From: Paraburkholderia sacchari
GTDB taxonomy: Bacteria > Pseudomonadota > Gammaproteobacteria > Burkholderiales > Burkholderiaceae
Assembly: GCF_000785435.2 (NCBI RefSeq)
Contig: NZ_JTDB02000001.1
Coordinates: 1,082,499 to 1,146,498, forward strand
Direction of reading: 5' to 3'
DNA length: 64,000 bases
In this document: positions 51,657 to 60,266 of the stretch, one piece after another
Layout of the letters: each line of letters opens with the position of its first letter
Position numbering within the stretch: the stretch's first letter is position 1
Notes under the pieces: generated by a model
The model's input: the letters and a program-made list of their open reading frames with translations, nothing else
Databases searched by the model: none
What the model was told of the DNA's origin: nothing
Position numbers and translations under genes: made by a program

Positions 51657-51896
51657 TCAATGCATCGTCTTGCGCGCGGCAGCGTTGAGCAGGGCCGTGA
51701 CGCTCATGTCCTCGTGAAGCTCGGGCCAGAACAGCTGCTGACCGTCCAGAGAAATTGCGAGGTGCTCGCGCTGTTCGCTGGACGCATCGTCAAGAATTGG
51801 GAACAGGCGCAGGGGCAGTTGGATAGCGCGGCCGTCAGACAGGTCGATGTACATCATTGGACCATCGAAGGCCACGTCGATTGCATGGGGTTGCAT
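51657..51896 (-). CDS. DUF2442-family protein, copy 1
   Basis: 79 residues from ATG 51896 with AGGAG 7 bases upstream. It reads HAIDVAFDGPMMYIDLSDGR, AIQLPLRLFPILDDASSEQR, LFWPELHEDMSVTALL, the DUF2442 pattern of a small beta sheet ending in a WPELDEDISV-type motif. These proteins are often found near toxin-antitoxin DUF4160 genes as presumed antitoxins; no DUF4160 partner is seen here. A second copy is at 53120. Confidence 0.8.
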   Translation of the reverse strand: MQPHAIDVAFDGPMMYIDLSDGRAIQLPLRLFPILDDASSEQREHLAISLDGQQLFWPELHEDMSVTALLNAAARKTMH

Positions 51897-52162
51897 GGCG
51901 AGTCTCCTGGTGGCAGGTGGACTTACAGGATAGGTCGCTGCTGACTGCCACCCAAGCAAAGAAAAAGCCGCGCATTGCGGCTTCTCTGGTGTACTCGTGG
52001 CTGTCACGCGGGCACGCGCTGTGTAGGTTACTTTGTGGCAGTGCGAGAATCCCACCCTTTGCCATGTGGGTACGAAATTTCGACACGAAAACAAAAAGGA
52101 ACCGGGGCTCGACCCCTCGAGCTAGGGTTCAAACAATCCGCATTGCTTAATCATCAGCCACC

Positions 52163-52261
52163 GCGGGAAGTTTCAGGTCGCTGCAGGAAGGCCAGAAGGT
52201 CAGCTTTGATGTGAAAATGGGCCCGAAGGGCAAGCAGGCCGCCAACATCCAGCCGATGTGA
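52163..52261 (+). pseudogene. Cold-shock protein gene, 3' remnant
   Basis: The plus frame ending at a TGA (52259-52261) reads SFRSLQEGQKVSFDVKMGPK then GKQAANIQPM. This is the C-terminal half of a CspA-type protein (SGFKSLQEGQKVSFDV is typical). The first half, with the RNP1/RNP2 motifs, is missing; sequence before 52163 is unrelated. It is debris, not a gene. The longer minus-strand frame over it is its shadow. Confidence 0.75.
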
Positions 52262-52553
52262 GTCGACAAACGGAATTGACAGCGCGTGTGAAGGGGCTAG
52301 CCAAGCACTGCGCAGTATGAAACGGAAATTGCAAGTAGCTGAACAACGCCGAGAGGCGACGTGAGCTGTCGCGTAGCGAGCCCGCCATCGGCCTTCGAAA
52401 GGTCTCGAAAGCCGACTTGTATCGGGGTAGTCCATCGGACGAGGTGCGCTCACCGTGACCCCAGTTCCCGTCGACAGCATGGCGACCAGGAAGCACGACT
52501 ACTGGCAGCAAACTTTCTCGTGCGACACTTGCGGAAACGGTCACTCGTCCGCT

Positions 52554-52895
52554 CTAGTAGCGCCACCCGGGATGCCCGTAGTAACCACGTCCATGGTAAC
52601 CACGTCCATGGTAACCAGGCCCATAGTAACCAGGGCCGTAGTAACCGCGGCCATAATAGCCTCGATATCCGCCGTACCAATAGGGATAACTATAGTATCC
52701 GGGCCAGGGGCCATATATCACCGGCGCCCCGTAGATGACGGGCGGCGGCGCATAGACAACAGTCGGACCGAAATACACGGAGCCCGGCACACCGATGCCG
52801 ACGCCGATGCCTACAGACACACCACCCGCCTGCGCGAAGCTGGCCGACCCCGCGGCAAGCCCGACAGCGACCAGAAAACGAACGAGCTTGTTCAT
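52554..52895 (-). CDS. Gly/Tyr-rich exported protein
   Basis: 113 residues from ATG 52895, with GAGGAGAA about 8 bases before. The signal peptide ends near FAQAGG. The mature part begins VSVGIGVGIGVPGSVYFGP and continues PPPVIYGAPVIYGPWPGYYS, then tandem GYYGRGYYGPGYYGPGYHGRGYHGRGYYG units coded by imperfect 12-24-bp repeats (about 52560-52660). Such Gly/Tyr-rich proteins are common in Burkholderia envelopes and are of unknown role. Confidence 0.75.
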   Translation of the reverse strand: MNKLVRFLVAVGLAAGSASFAQAGGVSVGIGVGIGVPGSVYFGPTVVYAPPPVIYGAPVIYGPWPGYYSYPYWYGGYRGYYGRGYYGPGYYGPGYHGRGYHGRGYYGHPGWRY

Positions 52896-53119
52896 CTGCG
52901 TTCTCCTCGCCTCGAGTCCAGTTCGAACGACGAGCGACGGCGCAACGAGGTATGGACGAGCGCCGAGTCCGCTTTCTATGGGGTTCAATACGCTGAGGCT
53001 TATACGTGAGGCCGAACGGCCCTGTTCTTTTGAGTCGGCGGTTCCGAAGTCGTTCAAGTGGGACCGCGGTGCGTGACTGTCCTGCACGACCTACGGTGCA
53101 TCCCGTGCAGGAGGCGGCC

Positions 53120-53404
53120 ATGGAAGCTGCTGCGGTGGGCGTGCGCTTCGACGGCGTACAGCTGTTTCTCGACATGTCCGATGGCGGGGCCGTTGCATTC
53201 CCACTGGACTGGTTTCCAGTTCTCCAGGCCGCAACGGCAGCGGAGCGGGAACACTTCGCCATCTCGATGGACCATCAGCAATTGTTCTGGCCGGAAATCA
53301 ATGAGGACGTGAACGTCCCGGCGCTACCTTCGTTCCTGGGCAAAAGTGCGGCTCGCCAGTGTGATTCGCGAGAGGGAGACTTCCCGGCGTGGCCACCCGG
53401 GTGA
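53120..53404 (+). CDS. DUF2442-family protein, copy 2
   Basis: 94 residues from ATG 53120 with AGGAGG 5 bases upstream. It reads AVGVRFDGVQLFLDMSDGGA, VAFPLDWFPVLQAATAAERE, LFWPEINEDVNVPALPS, clearly paralogous to the gene at 51657-51896 but with a 15-residue C-terminal tail (ARQCDSREGDFPAWPPG). The two copies are on opposite strands, 1.2 kb apart, which speaks for duplication or repeated acquisition. Confidence 0.8.
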   Translation: MEAAAVGVRFDGVQLFLDMSDGGAVAFPLDWFPVLQAATAAEREHFAISMDHQQLFWPEINEDVNVPALPSFLGKSAARQCDSREGDFPAWPPG

Positions 53405-53626
53405 CTTTGCTAAGCGTTCAGGTTCAACTGCATGGCCACCCATCGCGAGGTAATCGCGGAGCACGTGCTCCCGTGCCTCGCGGCGGACGACCTTTCACGG
53501 CGGCGCAAACTCCGTTCACGACAGTTCGGAGGGCGCATTGCTCGATTACCAAACCAGTTACAACATGCATGGGAACGAATGTTGCTGCGGTATATGTAGG
53601 TACCCTCGGCAGTACACCCAGTTACC

Positions 53627-54014
53627 GTGGACACGATTCTCCTTGTTGACGATGACCGGAAAATATTGGAACCGCTTCGGATAGTTATGGAGGCCGAAGG
53701 ATATCGGGTTTTGACCGCGCTCACTGGAGCAGCCGCCGAGTCCATCACCGAAGCCGAGCGACCCGACCTCATCGTGACCGACTGGATGATGCCAGGTGTC
53801 GATGGTATTGGTCTATGCCGCTGGCTTAAGACAGACAAAGTGACGGCCACCATTCCCTGTTGTCATGCTCTCGGCCGCGCAGCCACCTGGTTCAAGGGAA
53901 CGGTTGTGGGACGTCTTCTTGCGGAAACCCATACCGATTGCGCGTCTCATTGAAGTGGTCAGTACGCTGCTGGATACCTCACGGTCAATCAGGTCGTCCC
54001 AGCTGCATTCATGA
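53627..54014 (+). pseudogene. Receiver-domain response regulator with a one-base frameshift
   Basis: The first 80 codons give a good receiver: ILLVDDDRKILEPLRIVMEA, phospho-acceptor D52 in LIVTDWMMPGVDG, ending KVTATIPC. At a CCC (53855-53857) the frame breaks. Dropping one C restores PVVMLSAAQPPGSRERLWDV, then FLRKPIPIARLIEVVSTLLD with the conserved lysine, ending at 54014. So it is a single one-base insertion, or a sequencing error. If intact, it would be a REC-only protein beside the convergent hybrid kinase. Confidence 0.7.
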
Positions 54015-54118
54015 TGGAGTGATTGGTCTGGCAGCGCTGATTCCGAACCGGATGAGGGCAGGGAATTGGGTGATGCGTCACGGTGTCGGGGCAGGCCGTC
54101 CCGCAGCCCCTGGCTGTA

Positions 54119-55888
54119 TTAGTGGTCGGGCAAACCACGCAAGACATCGGCGAGGTCCTCAAGCGAGGGCGGCTTGATGAGGTGGCAGTCGAATCCGCTC
54201 TCGCCGGCTGCCGGGTCCGAGGTCGCCCAGGCGTAACCGCTCAGTGCAACCAGACGGGTCGACGAGCACTGCTCACGCTCACGCAGCAGACGCGCCAGTT
54301 CGTGCCCATCCATGCCTGGCATATTGATGTCAATGAGCGCAATATCGGGCATGAACGACTCGACTATCGAGAGCGCCTCCAGTCCGGTTTGCGCACGTTT
54401 GACCTCGTGACCGTCGAGTGTCAGCAACATCGCGAGTGCTTCGGTGGCATCTGCATTGTCGTCGACAAGCAAAATGCGCGCTGGAGATATGCCGTGCGTG
54501 GTTGCCGCCGCGTGTTCGAGCTGTGTCCTGCAGACGATGGGCAGCCGCACCGTGACTTCTGTACCCGTACCTTCACCCTCGCTGCGGACAGCAATCTCCC
54601 CTCTGTGGGCGTTCACCAGATATCTGACAACGGACAGACCAACACCCAGGCCGCCTTGGGCGCGCGTTCGCGCGGACGGCGATTGGGCGAACATGTCGAA
54701 GATGTGCGGCAGCACGTCCGGCGCGATGCCCATTCCGTTGTCACGCAAGGTGATGATTGCTTCTCTCAGCGTCGAATCGTCCTCGGGTATCGTACCCGGG
54801 TCGGGGGCGTCCACCCGGAGCGTGATTTCACCACCCGTTGGCGTGTATTTCACGGCGTTCGACAGCAGGTTTGAGACGACCTGCGTCAGACGGGCCGCGT
54901 CCGCAAAGACCGTCACCGGATACGCGGGCAGCGTCACATGCAGCTGTTGCTGACGTCTCTCTGCCTCTTCCGTGACGGCGGCCATCGCGTCCTTGACAAT
55001 GTCTCCTAGCAGTCCGATGGCTGGGCGGACCGACAGCTTGCCGTGCCGTATCCGTGACGTGTCAAGCAGGTCACTCACGAGGCGCTTCAGTTGCCGCACC
55101 TGCCTGTTGGCGACGGCCAGCGCCGATAGCACGGCAGCATTGCCGGCTGCCAGCTTTTGCGCTGCCGCAAGTGCGGTGTCAATTGGGGCGAGCGGATTTC
55201 GCAGTTCGTGGCCAAGCGTCGCGATGAAATCGACCTGATGCGCTTCGACCGCGGAGAGCGCATTCCTGGCGGCTTCCGCATCCTCAGCGCGTGCTTCCGC
55301 ATCGGCTTTCGCCTGCTTGATGGTCAATGCAGCACACGTGAAGTTCGCAAGGCTCGTCAGGATGCGGCGGTGTTCGCTGTCAAAGTGGAGGTGCTCATCA
55401 TGAGCCATGACCCACAGCGCGCCCCACGGCTCGGGTGTGCCGGGAACCGGCACGACCAGCTCTTCAGTGACCTCCGGGGTGACGATTGCCAGGCAATCGA
55501 ACTGGCGTTTGGGGAATGCGAACAGCTGCGGCGAGCCCAGTTCAAGCGTGACCGCCGCCGGGCTGTCGTCGGATTGAAGGAGGTGCCCAACGAGGCCTGC
55601 ACACTGTCCCGCCAGGGCCACCCAGCGGAACGTTTGGGGCTGGCGCGCATTACGTTCTCGCAGGCTGATGCCGGCGCTGCCAGCGTTGCACAGCTTCAGC
55701 GCGATGTCGACGAGCGTCTGGAGCATTTCGGTATCCGATACGTTCAGCGCCCGGGTCAGAACATGCAGCGCCTCGATTTCTGCGGCAAAGTCCGGGGAAC
55801 GGCGCCGACGCGCATCGAGCTTCTCAGTCACCGGCGCACCGAAGCGCTGGATGTGATTTGGCTCGCCTGAACGGGATTCTTTGGGCAT
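54119..55888 (-). CDS. GAF-domain hybrid histidine kinase with C-terminal receiver
   Basis: 589 residues. An N-terminal GAF-like domain covers about 35-190 (ALNVSDTEMLQTLVDIALKL). HisKA has H227 in LGHELRNPLAPIDTAL, followed by HATPase (FADAARLTQVVSNLLSNAVKY, RDNGMGIAPDVLPHIFDMFAQ, GGLGVGLSVVRYLV). The receiver is RILLVDDNADATEALAMLLT with acceptor D520 in DINMPGMDGHELAR. No membrane segment is seen, so it is a cytoplasmic sensor. It faces the frameshifted response regulator, its likely former partner. Ligand unknown. Confidence 0.92.
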   Translation of the reverse strand: MPKESRSGEPNHIQRFGAPVTEKLDARRRRSPDFAAEIEALHVLTRALNVSDTEMLQTLVDIALKLCNAGSAGISLRERNARQPQTFRWVALAGQCAGLVGHLLQSDDSPAAVTLELGSPQLFAFPKRQFDCLAIVTPEVTEELVVPVPGTPEPWGALWVMAHDEHLHFDSEHRRILTSLANFTCAALTIKQAKADAEARAEDAEAARNALSAVEAHQVDFIATLGHELRNPLAPIDTALAAAQKLAAGNAAVLSALAVANRQVRQLKRLVSDLLDTSRIRHGKLSVRPAIGLLGDIVKDAMAAVTEEAERRQQQLHVTLPAYPVTVFADAARLTQVVSNLLSNAVKYTPTGGEITLRVDAPDPGTIPEDDSTLREAIITLRDNGMGIAPDVLPHIFDMFAQSPSARTRAQGGLGVGLSVVRYLVNAHRGEIAVRSEGEGTGTEVTVRLPIVCRTQLEHAAATTHGISPARILLVDDNADATEALAMLLTLDGHEVKRAQTGLEALSIVESFMPDIALIDINMPGMDGHELARLLREREQCSSTRLVALSGYAWATSDPAAGESGFDCHLIKPPSLEDLADVLRGLPDH

Positions 55889-56344
55889 GCCACCTCTTGT
55901 GGATGTACGTCTGCGGGAAAAAGGCCAATCCGCGTTAATTGTAGTTCGGCAATTTCTACCGGGCTATCGCGACATGGACATGTGGCAGCGCAGCACTCTT
56001 GTTTCACCGCGCGCACCGACGGCGAGTTCACGCGTCCATCTTTGCAATCAACCGCGCTCTCGGCGACCCGGAGTCTCGCGAGTAAAAGGGTTACTGTCGT
56101 CCCATTAAAAACTTGCGCAGTTCGGACGCAAGCTACTTGCGGCGCAGCGCATTGACGCTGTGAGTTGTCGGTGTCCCGCGTATCGTCGGTCGGGCGGCGC
56201 GTTGCGGTATTATCGAAGAGCCCTCTATTTGCCGCACTTCCTGATTCTTGCCCTGTCGAGAACTCCAGCCTTTCGGACAGGCCGCCTGCCACCGGGTCGG
56301 ACTACACTTTCCGAATTGTTGCAGGCATCGTGGGCGAAATTGGA
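55889..56344. other. Intergenic stretch before the 105-aa gene, no gene supported
   Basis: Frames on both strands are short and unconvincing. The plus frame continuing upstream of 56345 lacks a ribosome site, and its composition (RPPATGSDY, VGRRVAVLS) differs from the downstream part. The promoters for the kinase and the 105-aa gene must lie here. Confidence 0.4.
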
Positions 56345-56662
56345 ATGGATGATATCTACATCAAAATCGGACCGAGCGATTATCTTGTGCTGGCCGCCGT
56401 GCTTCGCAGGCGTGCCTTGGAATGTCTGCCTGTGGTTCGGGGGGAACTGCTCACTGAAATCACGCAGCTCCTGGCGTTTATGGAGCCGGTCGTATCGGGG
56501 GACAGCTACTTTCACGCCCATACGGACTTGGCTCGCTCGCTGATTTCGATGAGTGACCCTATACCCGCACTGGACCATATAGATGCATTGCTCGTCAGGT
56601 GTGGCGGGCTTCGGACACAACCACCGAGCCTTAAACTTTTTGCAAGTGCCGTCGACTGGTGA
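56345..56662 (+). CDS. Small protein of unknown function (105 aa)
   Basis: The likely start is ATG 56345 (MDDIYIKIGPSDYLVLAAVL). It is helical: RRRALECLPVVRGELLTEIT, QLLAFMEPVVSGDSYFHAHT, DLARSLISMSDPIPALDHID. A GTG start further upstream (56165) would add a low-similarity leader. The C-terminal part carries two cysteines and ends AVDW. No family is recognised, and it lacks signal and membrane segments. Its neighbours are a hybrid kinase and an SDR gene, neither an obvious partner. Confidence 0.55.
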   Translation: MDDIYIKIGPSDYLVLAAVLRRRALECLPVVRGELLTEITQLLAFMEPVVSGDSYFHAHTDLARSLISMSDPIPALDHIDALLVRCGGLRTQPPSLKLFASAVDW

Positions 56663-56815
56663 ACGCCTATGGGCGAAGTCGCTTCCCGTGTCGTTACTTG
56701 TTACCCTTGAGCCTGAACGGGGCCAGTCGCCCTCTCGCTACGAGTCGAAACTGCAAGACTGAAGTCGAACGCCATTGCTGCTACGGAAGCGCGTTGAACG
56801 CTGGCGGCGCCGCTT

Positions 56816-57415
56816 TCACGGCTTTTTGACTGGAATGACCTGTCCCGTGATGGCCTCGACCAGGCTTCGCTTGTACGCCTGGGCTACCACCGCGGCGGGA
56901 GTACCTGCCGAGTACGCTTGCCCCATCGCGGCAAGTGTTTCTGAAACCCAGCCAGGGCTGACGACGTTCACCCGTGCCTTGCCGTGTAGTTCGAGAGCTG
57001 CGGACCGGACGAACGCCTCGACCCCCGCATTCACGATGCCCACAACAGCACTTCCTGTGACCGGATGCAGGGAGAGAATGCCGCTGGTTAGAGTCAGGGA
57101 CCCGCCTGGCGTAACATGGCCGACCGAGCATCGCACGAGATTGACTTGGCCCATCAGCTTGTTGGCCAGACTGAACGCAAAGTCTTCATCCGTCAGCGAT
57201 TCAAGCGGTGCGAATTTCGCCGCACCTGCGGCGCAAATCACGGCATCAACGGTTCCGAGCTGCTGGTACATTGAGGCGATGGACGCCTTGTCGGCGAGGT
57301 CCAAGGACAGGTCGGGGCCGTGGCGGCTGGCACCAATAACCTCGTGCTCGGACGAGAGCAGGCAAACGATTTCCTTGCCGAGTAGTCCGGTTGCGCCAAC
57401 TATCAGAATGCGCAT
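56816..57415 (-). CDS. Atypical short-chain dehydrogenase (no Tyr-x3-Lys)
   Basis: 199 residues. The Rossmann start is MRILIVGATGLLGKEIVCLL (GxxGxxG), with Asp-based VDAVICAAGAAKFAPLESL and SGILSLHPVTGSAVVGIVNA. The catalytic tyrosine and lysine of classical SDRs are absent at the expected place (AVVGIVNAGVEAFVRS), so it belongs with short atypical SDRs of about 200 residues, which may act as NAD(P)-sensing or divergent reductases. It stands alone. The ATG at 57415 has GGAGG within reach on the minus strand. Confidence 0.8.
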   Translation of the reverse strand: MRILIVGATGLLGKEIVCLLSSEHEVIGASRHGPDLSLDLADKASIASMYQQLGTVDAVICAAGAAKFAPLESLTDEDFAFSLANKLMGQVNLVRCSVGHVTPGGSLTLTSGILSLHPVTGSAVVGIVNAGVEAFVRSAALELHGKARVNVVSPGWVSETLAAMGQAYSAGTPAAVVAQAYKRSLVEAITGQVIPVKKP

Positions 57416-57594
57416 ACGTCCTCCTTATCCGGAAGCGTCAGGCCAGCGCGGCGCGAAGCATCGCACGTGGCGTGAAGACGAACGATTATCCTACTACTGT
57501 CGGACGCAATGCGAACGCCGCACATCGGACGCGCTGCATGGCGGGCTGGGCTCGCCATGCGTGCCGCCTTTGGATGACCACCGTGGCGCAACGC

Positions 57595-58887
57595 TCAGCT
57601 CAGCTGAAAATTGCGCGGTGCTTCCGATTCTTTCGCGTAGCGAAAAACATTCAGGTCGTCATATTGGATGGCAGGCTTCTGCCCGGATATGAGGTCTGCG
57701 AGAAGCTGCGCCGAGCCGCAGGACATGGTCCAGCCGAGCGTGCCATGGCCGGTGTTGAGATAGAGGTTCGGCACTGCGGTGTGGCCGACAATCGGCGTTC
57801 CGTCCGGCGTCATCGGACGCAACCCGGTCCAGAAGGTCGCTTTCGATGTATCGCCGCCGCCAGGGAAGAGGTCGTTGACGCACATCTCCAGGGTCTCGCG
57901 ACGCGCCTCGCGCAGTTGCTTGTCAAAGCCAACGATTTCAGCCATGCCGCCGACGCGGATGCGCTTTTCGAAGCGTGTGATGGCAATCTTGTACGTCTCG
58001 TCCAGCACTGTTGAGACCGGTGCGCGTGCTTCGTCGACGACAGGAGCCGTGATGGAATAGCCTTTGAGAGGATAGACCGGAATCTTGACGAGGCCGGACA
58101 GGAAGTTCGTCGAGTAGGACCCGAATGCGACGACGAACGCATCTGCGTGGATGAGCTTGGCACCATGGCGTACACCGACGACTTTGCCGCCCTCGACCAC
58201 AAGACCATCGACCTGCGTGTTGTAGCGGAAGGTCACGCCCGCCTGCGCAGCCAGTGCAGCGAGTCGCGTCGTAAATAGTTGACAGTCGCCCGTTTCATCG
58301 CCGGGCAAGCGCAGTCCGCCGGTCAACTTATGCGCGGTGGCAGCAAGTGCCGGCTCCACCCGAGCGAGTTGGTCTCGGGACAACAACTCATACGGGACGT
58401 TCGCTTCTTTCAGAACTGCGATGTCCTTGGTCGCACCGTCAAACTGCTGCTGCGTTCTGAAGACCTGCAGTGTGCCGCCCGTGCGACCCTCGTACTGAAT
58501 TCCCGTTTCGGCCCGCAGCGCCTTTAGGCAATCGCGGCTATATTCCGCGAGTCGGACCATGCGGTTCTTGTTGATGGCGTAACGCTCGGCCGTGCAGTTC
58601 TGCAGCATCTGCCACATCCATTGAAGCTGAAACTGTTTGTCTTCGTCGTCCGGACGAATTGCAAGCGGCGCGTGTTTCTGGAACATCCACTTCACTGCTT
58701 TAAGCGGCACGCCTGGCGCAGCCCACGGCGCTGCGTAGCCAGGCGAAATCTGTCCAGCATTCGCGAAGCTCGTTTCGAGTGCAGGACCCTGTTCCCGGTC
58801 GACGACGACGACATCGTGGCCAGCGCGCGCAAGATAGAACGCGCTTGTCACCCCAACAACTCCACTGCCCAGTACAAGGACTCGCAT
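57595..58887 (-). CDS. dadA: D-amino-acid dehydrogenase, small subunit (DadA)
   Basis: 430 residues from ATG 58887 with GGAG about 7 bases upstream; the extra 29 codons to 58974 are a membrane-like leader not found in DadA. The FAD motif is [21 protein letters not shown], followed by the DadA signature [21 protein letters not shown], and ending [20 protein letters not shown]. It oxidises D-alanine and other D-amino acids to keto acids, feeding electrons to quinone. No alanine racemase (dadX) or Lrp-type regulator is adjacent. It is a second D-amino-acid oxidoreductase in this window. Confidence 0.94.
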   Translation of the reverse strand: MRVLVLGSGVVGVTSAFYLARAGHDVVVVDREQGPALETSFANAGQISPGYAAPWAAPGVPLKAVKWMFQKHAPLAIRPDDEDKQFQLQWMWQMLQNCTAERYAINKNRMVRLAEYSRDCLKALRAETGIQYEGRTGGTLQVFRTQQQFDGATKDIAVLKEANVPYELLSRDQLARVEPALAATAHKLTGGLRLPGDETGDCQLFTTRLAALAAQAGVTFRYNTQVDGLVVEGGKVVGVRHGAKLIHADAFVVAFGSYSTNFLSGLVKIPVYPLKGYSITAPVVDEARAPVSTVLDETYKIAITRFEKRIRVGGMAEIVGFDKQLREARRETLEMCVNDLFPGGGDTSKATFWTGLRPMTPDGTPIVGHTAVPNLYLNTGHGTLGWTMSCGSAQLLADLISGQKPAIQYDDLNVFRYAKESEAPRNFQLS

Positions 58888-59237
58888 ATCAGTCTCCGCC
58901 GACGCCAGAGATATTGTCAGCCACAGAAAGAAAATCTGCCAAACCGCGAGAATCGCAGTGGATTGGAAAATCATATTCTCTTACCGTCCCGTGGGCTTCG
59001 GGGCTGGCAGCGCAGCTCGCGAGCACTAATCCGGGGAAAGGGGGGAGTCACTCATCACGGACTTGTTGTGCAAGATAATCGTGGAATTTCCGCTACCGAA
59101 GCTGGAAGCAGCGTTTGCCGGTCGTGCGCGCAGCGCTCAAAAACGCAAACCGCGCGCGGTGTGCCACCAACAACCATGTCCCTTATGCTGATACTTCATC
59201 CTGCCGGTATTAACTGGGTTCACTCAAGGAACAAAGC
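58888..59237. other. Intergenic stretch, no gene supported
   Basis: This holds the 5' leader of dadA and the promoter of the small gene at 59238, including AAGGA about 8 bases before its ATG. I see no convincing frame. The open frame 58621-59241 on the plus strand is a shadow of dadA plus random sequence. Confidence 0.4.
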
Positions 59238-59420
59238 ATGAGCAAAGGAAGCAGCGATGGTGGCAGTCGTAGCGGCAGTAATGGGGGCGGAAGGAGTGGT
59301 GGTGGTATCCAGCGAAGCTGTGGTGTCCGGCCAAGCACAGGTTTCCCGCGTGGGAATTGGTCTAGCACTACAGGGAAGCCGTCGGGTGGCGGGCGAGGCA
59401 ATGCGCCGCCGTCGAAGTGA
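59238..59420 (+). CDS. Small Ser/Gly-rich protein (60 aa)
   Basis: ATG 59238 follows AAGGA at a good distance. The sequence MSKGSSDGGSRSGSNGGG, then STGFPRGNWSSTTGKPSGGG and RGNAPPSK is low-complexity, but it ends with a block (NWPSTTGxPSGGGRxNxPP-like) that recurs in small orphan proteins of betaproteobacteria as I recall them. No signal or membrane segment. Function unknown. It ends at the edge of the GMC oxidoreductase fragment on the other strand. Confidence 0.6.
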   Translation: MSKGSSDGGSRSGSNGGGRSGGGIQRSCGVRPSTGFPRGNWSSTTGKPSGGGRGNAPPSK

Positions 59421-59421
59421 T

Positions 59422-59664
59422 TAAGCCGAGGAGGTGCAAGCCGCCTTCTGCGTTGACGACGGCGTCATCTCCGTTGCCCATGCGGCAGGTGCAGCTCGGA
59501 TGATAGTTCGTTCCAGCGGTGTCGCGCAGGTAGGCGAGAATCTGTTCATCGGTCTTGATGCTTGCGCCAGGCGTGACTTCTTCGCCGCGCAAGCTATCCC
59601 ATGCTTCCTGGCCAACCACGTTTCTTATGGCTTTGACTGCCGCGATTGCGTCTCGTCTACCCAA
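59422..59664 (-). pseudogene. GMC oxidoreductase (choline-dehydrogenase type), C-terminal fragment
   Basis: The minus frame reads LGRRDAIAAVKAIRNVVGQE, AWDSLRGEEVTPGASIKTDE, QILAYLRDTAGTNYHPSCTC and RMGNGDDAVVNAEGGLHLLGL. The catalytic His region of BetA/GMC enzymes (GTxYHPxxTCRMG) is plain. The domain ends abruptly after GLHLLGL, where the last 40-50 residues should follow, and the large N-terminal FAD domain is missing too. It is a remnant, cut on both sides. Confidence 0.8.
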
Positions 59665-59680
59665 CTGCTTGACTGAGTAG

Positions 59681-60266
59681 CCAGTCGCCTCGACTAACTG
59701 TTGTCAGAGCTCAATTCAGGTTTACTCGGCTCCGCGCAAAACGGCTGCGCCTCGTACTTACTTTCTGTCGGCAACCGGCATTGTTATGGAACGCTGGAGA
59801 AAGTCCTTTAAAATCAGTAAATTATAGAAAATTTGTCGGGCCGGATATCGTTTGCAACTGCATTTGCGCAGGCCAGTTTTGTTTGTGAGTGCTTCAGCTA
59901 ACCCATTGATTTTACGGCGGTCTTGCATCGGCCTAGTTTGCGTTCGGGGAGGGTGCTCTCGTTTGTAAATATTACAACGGCCATGAGGCGCTTCTTCATG
60001 CATGTTCGATACCTCACGGTAGGTTCGCAATGCGTGTTTTCGAATCAATAGGTTACGGCTGTCAGGCCAGTTTGGATTGCGAATCCTTGTTTGGTGTCGT
60101 GAGCCTCAGGCCAGTTCAATTTGCGAGATATTGCTGGGACAGGTTGAATTACGACAGGACAGGATTCGTTTGCGAATCACCACAGTGAAAGCGTTTTGAC
60201 AACGTTTCGCAACACCAGTGGTAACATTTGTTGTCGTTCACTGCCCGTTAGCCATTCGCCATCCGC
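59681..60266. repeat. AT-rich gap with repeated CAGGCCAGTT-type units (IS21-like ends?)
   Basis: No gene is supported. CAGGCCAGTT occurs at 59869, 60063 and 60107, each followed by a T/G-rich run and TTGYGA (GGATTGCGAAT at 60074, TTTGCGAG at 60120). Two weaker cousins, GACAGGTTGAAT and GACAGGATTCGTTTGCGA, follow near 60130-60175. Multiple 20-25-bp end repeats of this look occur in IS21-family elements of Burkholderia, so this may be a transposon end left after loss of istAB. The last 70 bp carry the promoter of the RpiR gene. Confidence 0.45.

Noticed and set aside
60196..60227. TTGACA and TAACAT as a sigma-70 promoter for the RpiR gene
   Set aside because: The spacing is 20 bp, too long for a confident call, though some promoter must lie here.
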